Assembly: GCA_051061015.1 (NCBI GenBank)
Contig: JBPFEG010000056.1
Location: 62,001-126,000 of the forward strand
Direction of reading: 5' to 3'
Length of the DNA stretch: 64,000 nt
Origin: Methylomicrobium sp051061015
Lineage (GTDB): Bacteria > Pseudomonadota > Gammaproteobacteria > Methylococcales > Methylomonadaceae
Both the position numbers and the translations under genes were made by a program. A model generated the notes under the pieces. It searched no databases, was not told the DNA's origin, and worked only from the letters and a program-made list of their open reading frames with translations. Of the stretch, positions 44,800 through 54,662 are shown piece by piece; the first letter of the stretch is position 1; every line of letters begins with the position of its first letter.

Positions 44800-45987
44800 A
44801 TGACTGAGAAAAAATTCAATTTCACTAAGGTGGCCTTAGACAGCCTTCCCTTACCCTCTTCTGGACAAAGAGCAACTTACCACGACGCGAAGACCCACGG
44901 CCTGCAAATCCGCGTCACCTCTAATTGCGTTAAAACTTTTAGCGTCTTTCGGCGCATCAAGAACGGCGCCCCGGAACGGGTCACGCTAGGCCGCTATCCC
45001 GACATGAGCATCGAGCAGGCTCGAAAAGAAGCCGCGCGCATCAATGTGCTGATCGCCGAAGGCATCAATCCCAATACCGACGCAAGGGCTTTGAAGACAG
45101 AAACTACGCTGCAAGAACTATTCGACGAATTCCTGAAACATCGGCGTAATCGGCGTGGAGCTTATTTGTCGGAAAAAACCAAACGAAGCTACCGGTATGA
45201 CTTCGATCTGTATCTGGCCAAATGGGAAAAGCGCCAATTATCAAAATTCAAGGATAACGATTTTGTAAAACTCCATAGCGAAATCGGCAAAGAACACCCG
45301 GTCACTGCAAACCGCGTCATTGCGATGGCTTCGAGCTTGTTTAGTTATGCCGCCGAGCGCAAGCTGTTTCGGGGCAACAATCCAGCACAAGGCATCAAGA
45401 AGTTTCCCGAAACCAAGCGCGATCGATTCTTGCAGTCTGACGAACTCCCTGCATTTTTTAAGGCACTGGCTGAGGAGCCAAACAACACGTTACGAGATTA
45501 TTTTCTTGTCTCTCTTCTGACAGGGGCGCGGCGGTCTAACGTCCAGGAAATGCAATGGCAGCAAATTCATTTCGACCGTGCAGAATGGCGTATTCCCACG
45601 ACTAAAAATGGCGAACCCCAAATCGTCACGCTCACCCCGGAGGTCGTCGAAATCCTTCGATCTAGAAAAGACTGCGATCCGAAATGGGTTTTTCCTGGAA
45701 CGGGCGCTACCGGTCATCTCGTTGAGCCGAAGAAGGCATGGGCTAGGGTTTTGGATCGGGCCGGGATCGATGACTTGCGCATCCACGATTTGCGACGGAC
45801 GCTAGGTAGTTGGCAAGCCAAAACGGGAGCTTCACTGGCGATTGTCGGCAAATCGTTGAACCATAAATCGCATAGCACCACGGCCATTTACGCGCGTCTC
45901 GACCTTGATCCGGTTCGCGAGTCCGTCGAGCGAGCGACTGGAGCTATGCTAATAGCGGGAGGTGTTAAGCCTGCAAGAGCTAGATAG
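44800..45987 (+). CDS. Tyrosine integrase of island 3
   Basis: 395 residues. DUF4102 arm-binding domain (HDAKTHGLQIRVTSNCVKTFSVFRR, TLGRYPDMS), core-binding domain, and catalytic domain with TGARRSNVQEMQW, HDLRRTLGSWQAKTG, LNHKSHSTT and AIYARL with the Tyr nucleophile. A GAGGG lies eight bases before the ATG. It is related to the island 2 integrase and evidently uses the same tRNA-Thr target, but with its own arm sites. Confidence 0.95.
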   Translation: MTEKKFNFTKVALDSLPLPSSGQRATYHDAKTHGLQIRVTSNCVKTFSVFRRIKNGAPERVTLGRYPDMSIEQARKEAARINVLIAEGINPNTDARALKTETTLQELFDEFLKHRRNRRGAYLSEKTKRSYRYDFDLYLAKWEKRQLSKFKDNDFVKLHSEIGKEHPVTANRVIAMASSLFSYAAERKLFRGNNPAQGIKKFPETKRDRFLQSDELPAFFKALAEEPNNTLRDYFLVSLLTGARRSNVQEMQWQQIHFDRAEWRIPTTKNGEPQIVTLTPEVVEILRSRKDCDPKWVFPGTGATGHLVEPKKAWARVLDRAGIDDLRIHDLRRTLGSWQAKTGASLAIVGKSLNHKSHSTTAIYARLDLDPVRESVERATGAMLIAGGVKPARAR

Positions 45988-46265
45988 CGAATCGAAAAAC
46001 TAGGAGCGATAATCAGAGCGATCAGAGAGGCTCATTCAGAAATGCAACGACTGCGGTAAAAATACTGGCAAATATCAATTTATAGACGTTTTGAAATAAA
46101 CTCACGATAAGTATTTTCACCAATATTTAAAGGGAAATATGCACGCATCCGTTAGGAAGCTACTGATTTATCTATTCTTTCCTAGAAAATTTTAGATGAA
46201 ATCTTCACTTTTACCATTTATTCTCTGCCATAACGTAACTTGTTTAGGTGCAGGAGTAAAGGTAA

Positions 46266-46493
46266 ATGACATCAGTTTCACTAACGTTTCCAGATAAAAA
46301 CGCACATCTTAACGATCAGCTTTTAACTAACGATCAAGCTGCCGAGTATCTCGGTATCACACCGCGCACATTAGAAGTGTGGCGCTGCACAAAGCGCTAT
46401 CAAATTCCCTTCATCAAAGTTGGCCGCTTAGTTCGCTATCGCAAATCAGCGCTGGATGCTTTTCACTCCTCCCGCACCGTTGGCGAAAATTAA
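46266..46493 (+). CDS. AlpA-like helix-turn-helix regulator
   Basis: 75 residues with LTNDQAAEYLGITPRTLEVWRCTKRYQIPFIKVGRLVRYRKSALDAF, the HTH_17 excisionase-like family. An AGGAG and AAAGG precede the ATG. It stands directly before the primase-helicase, as AlpA does in island 2. Confidence 0.9.
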   Translation: MTSVSLTFPDKNAHLNDQLLTNDQAAEYLGITPRTLEVWRCTKRYQIPFIKVGRLVRYRKSALDAFHSSRTVGEN

Positions 46494-46504
46494 GAGATGT
46501 AGCG

Positions 46505-48484
46505 ATGGAACTAACGTCAAATGATTCCGAACAAGCCATCTCTGATGTTACTCGGCATAGAGCCTCCAACCCTTTGCTGCTCTCCAGCAAAGTATCTGAC
46601 GATTTTCAAATTCATTTTTCGGTTTTACCAGATCTTTACGGCAAAACCATTATCCCAAAAGAAATACCGTGGGAGAGATTTTGTGACTTATTGAAGAATC
46701 CAAATGAATACGGCAATAAACATGAGTGTCCGTTATTGAAGCTGGCTCGATTCGGGAATAATAGTACTGATAAAGGTTCGCTCCGCCATGACGGTAATAT
46801 CCTTGAGATTTTCGGAATAGAAGGAGATTACGACGGCGAACTCATTAGTCCGGAGTATGCCGTAAGACAGCTTGCAGCTCTCGGTATCAAGGCTATCGTA
46901 TACACATCTCCGAGCCACAAGCCCGAAAAGCCCCGCTGGCGTGTACTGCTTCCTTTCTCACAATCTTTATCCCCAGACAAAAGAGAGTATTGGATCTCGC
47001 TGGTGAATGGGCTACTAGACGGCGTTCTAGCGATAGAATCGTGGACCCTGTCCCAGGCTTTCTATTATGGAAAAGTCAAAGGAGTCACTTATCAGTGTCA
47101 TGTCCTGGACGGCCCAAATTTTCTTGATAATTCATGCCTCGACTTAATTTATTCCCCCATCGGAAAGCCCACTAAAGAGAAGCAAATTGATGCGGGAGAG
47201 AGTGCCGTCTTTGGCTTAGGTGAACGTCAAGAAGATGCCGAATTGGTTCGGCAAATCATGACAGGCGAAAACTATCATCATGCACTTCTGACATTAACCG
47301 CTCGATATCATAACCGGGGCATAACTGCAAAGAACATCATTGATACAGTGCAAGGGTTAATGTTGGGCGGCACAGATAGATCGGATCGATGGCGGGCTAG
47401 ATTTGCCGATATTTCCCGTATAGTAAACGATGCTGTAAAGAAATTTACCCAAGAAAAAAAAGCGCAGGATTTTAAATTACTCCCCGCTCATGATTTTGCA
47501 AATACGAAGCCCTTGGAGTGGTTAGTCAAGGGAGTAATACCCCGAGCCGAGATAGGGACGATTTATGGGGCTTCCGGTGTAGGAAAGAGCTTTTTTAGCC
47601 TAGATTTAGTGGCAAGTATTGCGGGCGGTAAACCATGGATAGGACATAAGGTTAAGCGTAGCAGAATCGTCTATATTGTCGCTGAAGGTTCGGGGGGGTT
47701 TAAAAAGCGCGTGACTGCGTACGCAAAACATCAGGGTATCAATTTAACTGATTTACCGATACAGTTTATTACGGATGCCCCAAACTTTCTGAAAGAAGAC
47801 GATCCCCAGGCTATTGCAGAGCTTATCAATGCCGAAGGTCAATTCGACCTAATCGTAATAGACACGGTCTCCGCCGTTACGCCTGGTGCTAATGAAAACT
47901 CTTCTGAAGGCATGGGCTTATTGATAAATCACTGCAAATATTTGCATCAAGCAACGGGCGCTACGATTCTCCTGATCGATCACTCTGGTAAAGACGCTAG
48001 TCAAGGCGTACGGGGATGGTCGGGCAAATATGCCGCGATGGATTTCGTGATCGAGGTTACGAAAAAAAATGACTGCTCGGTTGCAAAAATTCGGAAGCAA
48101 AAGGATGGCATCGAGGGTGCAGAATTTGCGTTCAAACTTCTTAGGGTTGATTTAGGGGTTGATGAAGATCTTGATCCGATAACCTCTTGCGTGATCGAGC
48201 ACCTGGATTGTCAGCCTACACCTCTCGGAGGAAAAAGCCATAAAAAACCGGGAGCGTGGGAACAAAGAGTCATCGACGCTTTTAACAGTCTTGGCCCGAT
48301 TGGTATACCCGAAGGTGAGATCAAAATTCCGGTATACGAGGTGATTAATGCCGCAGTTGAAAAAGCCGCCATCGACCCCGGCAAAAAAGACCGCCGCAAA
48401 GAGTATGCGACACGAGCAATCACTAGCGCCGCGCAAAAGGGATTTTTTTCAGTCCAGGATGATTTTGTGGTTTTGCCAGGATAA
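46505..48484 (+). CDS. Primase-like / RepA-type AAA helicase fusion
   Basis: 659 residues from the ATG at 46505; the longer frame upstream overlaps the AlpA gene and is not real. N-terminal half: a primase-like region (FGIEGDYDGELISPEYAVRQL, AIVYTSPSHKPEKPRWRVLLPF). C-terminal half: AAA_25/RepA hexameric helicase with Walker A IYGASGVGKSFFSLDL near 345, Walker B DLIVIDTVSAVTPGANENS near 450, and a Lys-rich sensor (DFVIEVTKKND). It is the likely replication protein of island 3. Confidence 0.88.
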   Translation: MELTSNDSEQAISDVTRHRASNPLLLSSKVSDDFQIHFSVLPDLYGKTIIPKEIPWERFCDLLKNPNEYGNKHECPLLKLARFGNNSTDKGSLRHDGNILEIFGIEGDYDGELISPEYAVRQLAALGIKAIVYTSPSHKPEKPRWRVLLPFSQSLSPDKREYWISLVNGLLDGVLAIESWTLSQAFYYGKVKGVTYQCHVLDGPNFLDNSCLDLIYSPIGKPTKEKQIDAGESAVFGLGERQEDAELVRQIMTGENYHHALLTLTARYHNRGITAKNIIDTVQGLMLGGTDRSDRWRARFADISRIVNDAVKKFTQEKKAQDFKLLPAHDFANTKPLEWLVKGVIPRAEIGTIYGASGVGKSFFSLDLVASIAGGKPWIGHKVKRSRIVYIVAEGSGGFKKRVTAYAKHQGINLTDLPIQFITDAPNFLKEDDPQAIAELINAEGQFDLIVIDTVSAVTPGANENSSEGMGLLINHCKYLHQATGATILLIDHSGKDASQGVRGWSGKYAAMDFVIEVTKKNDCSVAKIRKQKDGIEGAEFAFKLLRVDLGVDEDLDPITSCVIEHLDCQPTPLGGKSHKKPGAWEQRVIDAFNSLGPIGIPEGEIKIPVYEVINAAVEKAAIDPGKKDRRKEYATRAITSAAQKGFFSVQDDFVVLPG

Positions 48485-48488
48485 AAAA

Positions 48489-48616
48489 TGCGGGAGTTTT
48501 CCTCGCCCGCATGAAGTACGCATGAGGTACGCATGCGGTAGAAGGGCAATCTTACTTCTTCCGCACGCATCCGCACCACCCTATATAGGGTGCGGAGGTG
48601 CGGGAAGATGCGGGAG
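48489..48616. repeat. Cluster of TGCGG iterons and palindromes (candidate origin of island 3)
   Basis: ATGCGGGAG occurs at both ends (48488-48496, 48608-48616). TACGCATG occurs twice at about 48518 and 48529. A CACCCTATATAGGGTG palindrome lies at about 48575-48590, flanked by CCGCACGCATCCGCACC and GGTGCGGAGGTGCGGGAAG, an imperfect inverted pair. It lies right after the primase-helicase gene, where P4-like origins are often found. Confidence 0.55.
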
Positions 48617-49583
48617 TAAAAAAGTGTAATAACACACCCAGCGCCGAGAGCTATTGCACATGCGGAATTATTCAGATCCAAAGAGCTTTATATAAATTTT
48701 TCAATTCAAGCCCCCCAGGGGCTCAATCCCCGGTTGGGGGGAAAACGGCCCCACGGATATGGAGTGAGGAGGGTATGCATGAGCGATCTCCGCTCCTTTA
48801 TGATTTTCAGTTTCGGAGCTGGTTGATAAAATTTGGCCAGCTAACCGGATTTTAGATCGATGACAAACTCAAATCCTTGGCTGACATTTCCTAACCCGTA
48901 AATTTTTGCAGATTTAAGGTTTTATTATATTTTTATGGGTCTGACCTGATTCTGTGGCGTAAATATAACCGCAGAAATTGCAAAATTAATAAAAATCATC
49001 GGTCGGCTATATGCCTGTATTTCTTTTTACGCGCGGGATTTCACTTTTCACTCAACAATTGTGCGATTAATGTTCCACGGCTCAAAAAATTTTCGCAGCC
49101 GGTCTACAGAACCATTACAGCCTCAATAAGTTTCGATTGTCAGCGGATATTTACGGCTTACAAAGTTTTCGAATCGGTCATGTTCTGCCTGGGGCACAAA
49201 GAACGCATAGCATTAGAGCAGGCATACGGAAGATCTAGCCGCCATTTAGATCAAAAACCCCAGCGCTGCGAAAGAAACAAGCTCATGGTGTAAAAATTCA
49301 AACTTGATCTGACAACATAAAAAATTGATTCATATTCAATCTTGCAATGACAGACTGAGTTCGACCCTAACCAGCCTATCAACTAAGATACTGAATTGTC
49401 GGTTGGGGGTCTTATTTCGGTCACTCGGAATGTACTTTTGGAATTATCTAGGTCCGTTTATCATGCATAAAACGTTGGTTATACCGTTTAGAAGATACAT
49501 ATGAAGCTGGATTCTTGACACTCAATCAGAAAAAGACGTATGTTAGCCATACCTGGATAATTACTTGTTAGGCACAGATATTC
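48617..49583. other. Gene-free stretch, about 970 bp
   Basis: AT-rich DNA with no supported ORF, RNA gene or clear repeat. Short frames here lack ribosome binding sites. It separates the replication module from the cargo of island 3. Confidence 0.5.
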
Positions 49584-50228
49584 ATGCCCTCGCTTAAACC
49601 TCCCTCCACCCTTGAGAAGATAGCTGGCAGCCTCTCGACCGAAGCTACGCTTACTGCCATTTCGGCGGTAGCCGGTACTCCCCTTGCGGCACTTCTTCCG
49701 GTACTCGGTAATACTCTCGCTGCGGAGAGACAGAAGCAGCGAGTTGAGGCCACCTTGCTGGAGATGAACAACATCTTGGCGAGGCATGAAGTTCAGTTGG
49801 CAAACCTCACAGATCAACAGTACAGGTTCATCAATGAAGCTGTGCTCGCTCTTCTACATACAACAAACGAAAGCAAGATGAGCCTGTTGAGAGATGTGGT
49901 ACAGAACAGCCTTTCGGCCTCAGCGCTTCCAGATCAGGAGGCGGCCTTTCTGAGTCGCATCATTCGAGATATCTCTGCTGAGGAAGCACAATTCCTTATA
50001 GATAACTTCTCATATGAGCGGCTCTGGCTCAACGAAAGTGAACCGGGAGAGAGCAAACAGCCTACTTTGGCAGTCAAGCCAGCCACACCTCAGGGCCAGA
50101 TAGTTTTGGGATTACTCACCCTTGGCTTAGTCACAACAGCTGAACCGACATGGGATGACACGGGACTCCTACGCTTTACACCTATGGCAGCAAAGCTTAT
50201 TGCCCTATTGAGGAGGCCAAGTGCCTAA
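49584..50228 (+). CDS. Hypothetical protein, cargo of island 3
   Basis: 214 residues. An Ala/Leu-rich hydrophobic N-terminal part (LTAISAVAGTPLAALLPVLGNTLA at 22-45) could insert in a membrane or pack as helices, followed by a coiled coil (RVEATLLEMNNILARHEVQL). The C-terminal half resembles a winged-helix-type fold (LVLGLLTLGLV, LLRFTPMAAKLIALL). No family is recognised and no good ribosome binding site is seen. It may be in one unit with the next gene. Confidence 0.65.
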   Translation: MPSLKPPSTLEKIAGSLSTEATLTAISAVAGTPLAALLPVLGNTLAAERQKQRVEATLLEMNNILARHEVQLANLTDQQYRFINEAVLALLHTTNESKMSLLRDVVQNSLSASALPDQEAAFLSRIIRDISAEEAQFLIDNFSYERLWLNESEPGESKQPTLAVKPATPQGQIVLGLLTLGLVTTAEPTWDDTGLLRFTPMAAKLIALLRRPSA

Positions 50229-50315
50229 CTTCACCGTCAAACGAGACAGGCTCTCACCAGCCGTCACCTGCTTCCAGCCAGCCCTTTACCTATCATGTTG
50301 GGTCTCAGGCGCACA

Positions 50316-51023
50316 ATGACACTTGACCAGTACCTTACGCGCCGCAATGCCTATGCATATCCAGCTGTCGGTCTTGACGGTACGCTAGCGAGCTACGCGC
50401 ACCGTACCTTTACGTCTATCAGGTCGATGGAAGCTCATCATAGATCCCTTCTCCGGTCCGACGACGATGACAAGTGCGTCTTGGGCTACCTCAGCGTGAT
50501 CTATTGGGGCCACTATAGTGGGCAAGACAAAATAGTTCGAGCTTCTCGTGCACTCGGAAAGGTACGGCTCGCTAAGGATGGGGCGGATCGCGAAAGAAAG
50601 GGGAAAGTCGAAAGAATGCGCGGTGTTGCTGACGTCGGAGTAAATATAGTCGCGGCACGCATTCGCCAGGCTACAGCACTTGTGGACAGTGGCAAATACG
50701 GCGACGCTCTGAGACATCTCGCCAAATTGCCACAGCTTAATTTCGCTTTCGCGTCAAAGGTGTGCACCTTCCTCCTGCCCGAGCAATGTGGTGTTATTGA
50801 CTCTGTCATTGCGGATGCACATCCAAAGCTCGGTTTCCAGGTTGACTCGGAAGGGTACGTGCGAAACAACAGGACGAACGCTACAAACTATGCGAGTTAC
50901 TGTGAGTTTCTATCCAGAGAGGCGCAGGTGCTTAATATAAGTGGACCGACCTTTATGTGGGTGCATCTAGATAAGAGCCTTTGTATATGGCGAGCTGTGG
51001 ACATCGAGCGCGCGATTTACTGA
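50316..51023 (+). CDS. Hypothetical protein with OGG/HhH-GPD-like segment
   Basis: 235 residues from the ATG at 50316; an ATG at 50295 adds seven. A helical N-terminus leads to the segment ALRHLAKLPQLNFAFASKVCTFLLPEQCGVIDSVIADAH near 125-165, which resembles the helical core of 8-oxoguanine glycosylase-fold proteins, without a visible catalytic Lys/Asp pair that I can assign. No known defence family is certain. It is 66-87 bp after the previous gene, on the same strand. Confidence 0.65.
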   Translation: MTLDQYLTRRNAYAYPAVGLDGTLASYAHRTFTSIRSMEAHHRSLLRSDDDDKCVLGYLSVIYWGHYSGQDKIVRASRALGKVRLAKDGADRERKGKVERMRGVADVGVNIVAARIRQATALVDSGKYGDALRHLAKLPQLNFAFASKVCTFLLPEQCGVIDSVIADAHPKLGFQVDSEGYVRNNRTNATNYASYCEFLSREAQVLNISGPTFMWVHLDKSLCIWRAVDIERAIY

Positions 51024-51283
51024 ATCCCAAAGCCGTTGCACTAGAACGTCAACAGCCGCCTTCGGCGCTTGTCGCCGCCCAATGAACTGTGCCATTGAGC
51101 GAGCAATTTGTAACCCATAGTAGCCGCTGTAAACTGTACAAAGACCGGCAGGAAATGGCCGAAGTCAGTCGATATTGTCAGCTTTGATTCAAACCGTTCT
51201 GTGAATCTGTCCGATCAAGTTTAGATTTTTACACAATTAGGCTGTATATCAGCGCCGTCTTCGAGAACGGCGGGCAAATAGCT

Positions 51284-54019
51284 CTATCGAAATAAATCGG
51301 CGAATTGCTTGGCAATGAGCTGCTTGTACAATAATCCAGCCTGATCTACGTCTCCGTATGCTAAAGCCTCAAGATACTGATCAATCATTTGATCGTCATA
51401 TGTTAGTGCTTTCGAAGGCTGAGAATTTCTTATCACGTCAAATAACTTATAACTAGCTTGATTTTCTTCAGTTTTATTCTTAAACCTAAACTGAAACTCC
51501 CCATAATTATGTTCATGTAATTTCAGGTAATGTGAGTGAGCTTCAACTAAATCCCCATAAGCTACGGCTTCATGATAAGAGTTTAAAATCGTTTCATAAG
51601 ACTGATCTTTAGTTGGAATTAAAATATTTTTTGTGGGATCAATAAATGCTGAATCCGAGTTTTTGATTTTTTTATTGAACTCTAAGCAATTATGCTCCCA
51701 CAGCTGTTTGTAATAAATTAAGGCAGTTTCCTTGTCTCCATAAGCCAAGGCATCATGATATTCGTCAATTAATAAATCGTTTTTATCTAATTTTTCTAAA
51801 TTATTTTGTGCTGCTGTGTTTCCTTGTTCAGCGGCTTTGCGGTACCAGATGATGGCCTGCAAATAACTTTGCTCTACTCCACGTCCTAGTTCGTACATTA
51901 GGCCTAATTTATTTTGCGCTACCGCATCGCCCTGTTCAGCGGCTTTGCGGTACCACATAACGGCTTGGGCGTAATCTTGAAATATGCCTTGCCCTTTGCT
52001 GTACATTAGGCCTAAATTATTTTGTGCAGCTGTGTTTCCTTGTTCAGCGGCTTTGCGGTACCAAAACAAGGCTTGGCCATAATCTTGATCTACTCCACGT
52101 CCGGCATGGCACATGCAGCCTAAATTATTTTGCGCTACCGCACTCCTTTGTTCATCGGCTTTGCGGTACCAAAACAAGGCTTGGCCATAATCTTGATCTA
52201 CTCCACGTCCTAGTTCGTACATGCAGCCTAAATTATTTTGCGCTTCTGCATCGCCTTGTTCAGCGGCTTTTTGATAACAATAAACCGCGTGTTTCAAATG
52301 CTTATCTATGCCATATCCATTTTCGTACATGATCCCCAGATTAAATTGGGCAATTACTACTCCTTGCCTAGCTAAATTCCGATAAATTTGGAAGGCCGTC
52401 TTATAGTTCTCCTGTTTATATTCATTAAAAGCATCATCAAGACCCTCCTGCCCGGTTAAAGTCGGAAGATTAACAACGGTTTTGGCGATTTTCTTCCCCC
52501 TTATGCCGGATGCATTTTCTCGGTAATAACCACTGGCAATGACGATAGAGTCGGCACCACTATGAGGACGAACAGCAGATTTTTTTGTGCTCCGAGGATA
52601 ATTAGTCGAGTTTTCTTTAGCTGTATTTCGTCTTAAAGGCTGAGGAGGCTTCTCTTCTTTGATATTAGCTAAACGAAACAAAGCTAATCCGCTTAAAATA
52701 CTGGAATCTACTGCACTATGGGTTGCCGTTTTCTTTAATTTTAAATAACTTGTCAGTGTCAATAGATTATGGTCGTTCAGTTGAGGCAATTTTTTTCTAG
52801 CAATAGCCAATGTATCCGTTACATTATTCGAAATTGTTACATTGAAAGAATTGGCATATTTTTGCAAAAAATGCATAACATAATTTGCATCATGGATTAC
52901 AAGGTTTGATTTACCTATGAAGGTCATGAATCGAGGGAAAACCTCATTGGGCTTATCTGACTTTTCAATCTTATATTTATTTATTCCAGTTCCGAATTCC
53001 GCCGATCTATTTGGAAGATAGCGTTCTGTATACATGAGTGAGTGAAATTTATTTACAACAGCGCCATTTTCAAAAAGCGCCGCGCCAATCTCATAAATTT
53101 CATCTTGACCATATATCCTTTGCTGATTGGGATCGCCTGTTGTTTTTATAGCGACCGCAATAAATGTGCTTTTCCGTGGTGATGGATTGGCTGACTTCTT
53201 ACGTGAAATTTCAAATGCCGAATGCTGTTTTTTATGGCAAGAGTAACAGAGGGTGACATGATTTACAGGCTGATTCGTACCGTACTTGGAAAGTGGAATG
53301 ATATGATGGACATGAAGTTCAGATTGAGCGCTGGATTTCTGACAAATGACACAGGCATGACCGTCTTCAGACTTGATAAAATTTCTAAATCGTTCATTTT
53401 CCTCTTCACCCAACCGGTTAAGGATAACTTTTTCCGGGTTTATTAAACCCAATTGGAATGCGCGAATTAGCCGGTTTCTTTTGGATTTTAATTGATCGTA
53501 AGACGAGAGCGATGCAAGATAGCGAGTCATATATCCGTCAACTCGCTTGGATAGGCTAGCTTCCAGAGAGAGGTATTCTTTTTTCGCTTCTTCCTTTCTT
53601 ATCAATTTCCCATTATACGCTTGCACATTTTCTTCATAGCGGGCAATAATTTCTTGCTGCATCCTTGCTGTAATGTTTTTGGCTTCCTCCCTTCTTGAGT
53701 AATCATCAATCAAACTGCGATACACGGAAGTGAGTAAACTTTCACTCGATTTAGCCTCCTGTAAAGCATAAAGGAGAGCTTGCTGTAGTTCCTGTTCTGG
53801 GTATTTCGGCGGAGCTATTGGCGAATCAGCCTCAAACTTCAAAAACCTTATTTGATTGACCTGTTCTGTTTCGTAGTGGAGTCGTAACGCGTTGATGGCA
53901 GTCTGAGGTGAATCCTCTCTATCTTTTGTAAGCTCTGATACACACCACTGACAGACAGTGATCCGGCAGCTATTAAATCGAGGCTTACGTTTGGGATTTA
54001 AACAAACTTCACATAACAT
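51284..54019 (-). CDS. HNH nuclease / inactive DnaQ-like exonuclease / Sel1 repeat fusion
   Basis: 911 residues. An N-terminal Cys cluster (C3, C6, C18, C23, C26) is followed by a coiled coil (about 75-215). HNH domain: C223, C226, H236-x-H238-H239, C258, C261. DnaQ-like domain (about 284-452): the fold is kept but the catalytic motif reads AIKTTG (A290, K292) where the active form has DxE, and the second and third motifs lack Asp. At least five Sel1 repeats (about 554-745) and three YGD-type helical repeats near the C-terminus follow. A single gene; it may be a defence nuclease with a protein-binding tail. Confidence 0.8.
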   Translation of the reverse strand: MLCEVCLNPKRKPRFNSCRITVCQWCVSELTKDREDSPQTAINALRLHYETEQVNQIRFLKFEADSPIAPPKYPEQELQQALLYALQEAKSSESLLTSVYRSLIDDYSRREEAKNITARMQQEIIARYEENVQAYNGKLIRKEEAKKEYLSLEASLSKRVDGYMTRYLASLSSYDQLKSKRNRLIRAFQLGLINPEKVILNRLGEEENERFRNFIKSEDGHACVICQKSSAQSELHVHHIIPLSKYGTNQPVNHVTLCYSCHKKQHSAFEISRKKSANPSPRKSTFIAVAIKTTGDPNQQRIYGQDEIYEIGAALFENGAVVNKFHSLMYTERYLPNRSAEFGTGINKYKIEKSDKPNEVFPRFMTFIGKSNLVIHDANYVMHFLQKYANSFNVTISNNVTDTLAIARKKLPQLNDHNLLTLTSYLKLKKTATHSAVDSSILSGLALFRLANIKEEKPPQPLRRNTAKENSTNYPRSTKKSAVRPHSGADSIVIASGYYRENASGIRGKKIAKTVVNLPTLTGQEGLDDAFNEYKQENYKTAFQIYRNLARQGVVIAQFNLGIMYENGYGIDKHLKHAVYCYQKAAEQGDAEAQNNLGCMYELGRGVDQDYGQALFWYRKADEQRSAVAQNNLGCMCHAGRGVDQDYGQALFWYRKAAEQGNTAAQNNLGLMYSKGQGIFQDYAQAVMWYRKAAEQGDAVAQNKLGLMYELGRGVEQSYLQAIIWYRKAAEQGNTAAQNNLEKLDKNDLLIDEYHDALAYGDKETALIYYKQLWEHNCLEFNKKIKNSDSAFIDPTKNILIPTKDQSYETILNSYHEAVAYGDLVEAHSHYLKLHEHNYGEFQFRFKNKTEENQASYKLFDVIRNSQPSKALTYDDQMIDQYLEALAYGDVDQAGLLYKQLIAKQFADLFR
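51825..52290. repeat. 108-bp coding repeats in the Sel1 region
   Basis: Successive 36-codon units are nearly identical, e.g. the segment GCTTTGCGGTACCAAAACAAG occurs near 52050 and again near 52160 with long matching flanks. They look recently duplicated; the unit number may vary between strains. Confidence 0.75.
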
Positions 54020-54636
54020 TGCGTTTTTAGGGCCAGTTGTTATAAATTTTGCTCATATTGACGAGTTTCTAAAGTAACAGATTGGGAGCTTTCTAAGCAA
54101 CCGACCCGGTAGTTAATGCCTAAAATAACTGATAACGTGTGGCACTGCGGAGTGAACGGCGCTATAGCAATGATCTTGTCCGAGCTTTGCGTGCACTCAT
54201 CTGAGATAGTCATCACTTATTCTGGGGAGCCGTATGAAAATGACCATATAGGAAAATAGCTCACTAAAGCGCAATCGTTATACGGTACAGCTTAAAGAGA
54301 AGGTCAAATTGCTAAATGCCTAAGTGATGTCTTCTCGTGGGATACTTTGATAAGGCATTACGGCCTCCGCGTTTAACGGAAAGTGTCATAGAGTAAGCTA
54401 GCCTGTGGATTCGCTATGCTAATGCGGCCAAAGAGGAAAGTGATGCGATTGCATTGGACGATGTGCCGGCAGGAAAAATTTATGTCTTTAGTTGCCTTAT
54501 GTGCCGGCGTTAAAAAACACCTGTGCGGATCGGCAAACGTGAAAAGCCGCTGTTGAAAGCGACGCCTACAGGTAGGCAAAGCGCTGTAACGATTCGATGA
54601 ACTATTCGAGTTTTTAGGGCATTGCTTCGAGGAAAT
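54020..54636. other. Non-coding right end of island 3
   Basis: About 600 bp. Only short, broken frames are seen (for example plus strand around 54420-54520, without start or ribosome binding site). It should hold the promoter of the HNH-Sel1 gene. Confidence 0.5.
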
Positions 54637-54656
54637 GTAACCCCGGCGTAACCCCA
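54637..54656. repeat. Island 3 arm-type repeat, right
   Basis: Exact copy of 44749-44768 (two GTAACCCC boxes), 33 bp before att repeat 3. Marks the right end of island 3. Confidence 0.85.
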
Positions 54657-54662
54657 GTCAAT

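Noticed and set aside
51825..52290. Regular repeats considered as a CRISPR array
   Set aside because: The units are 108 bp, in frame, without unique spacers; they encode Sel1 repeats.
54373..54579. 68-codon minus-strand frame at the end of island 3
   Set aside because: No start signal or family; the opposite strand is also broken.
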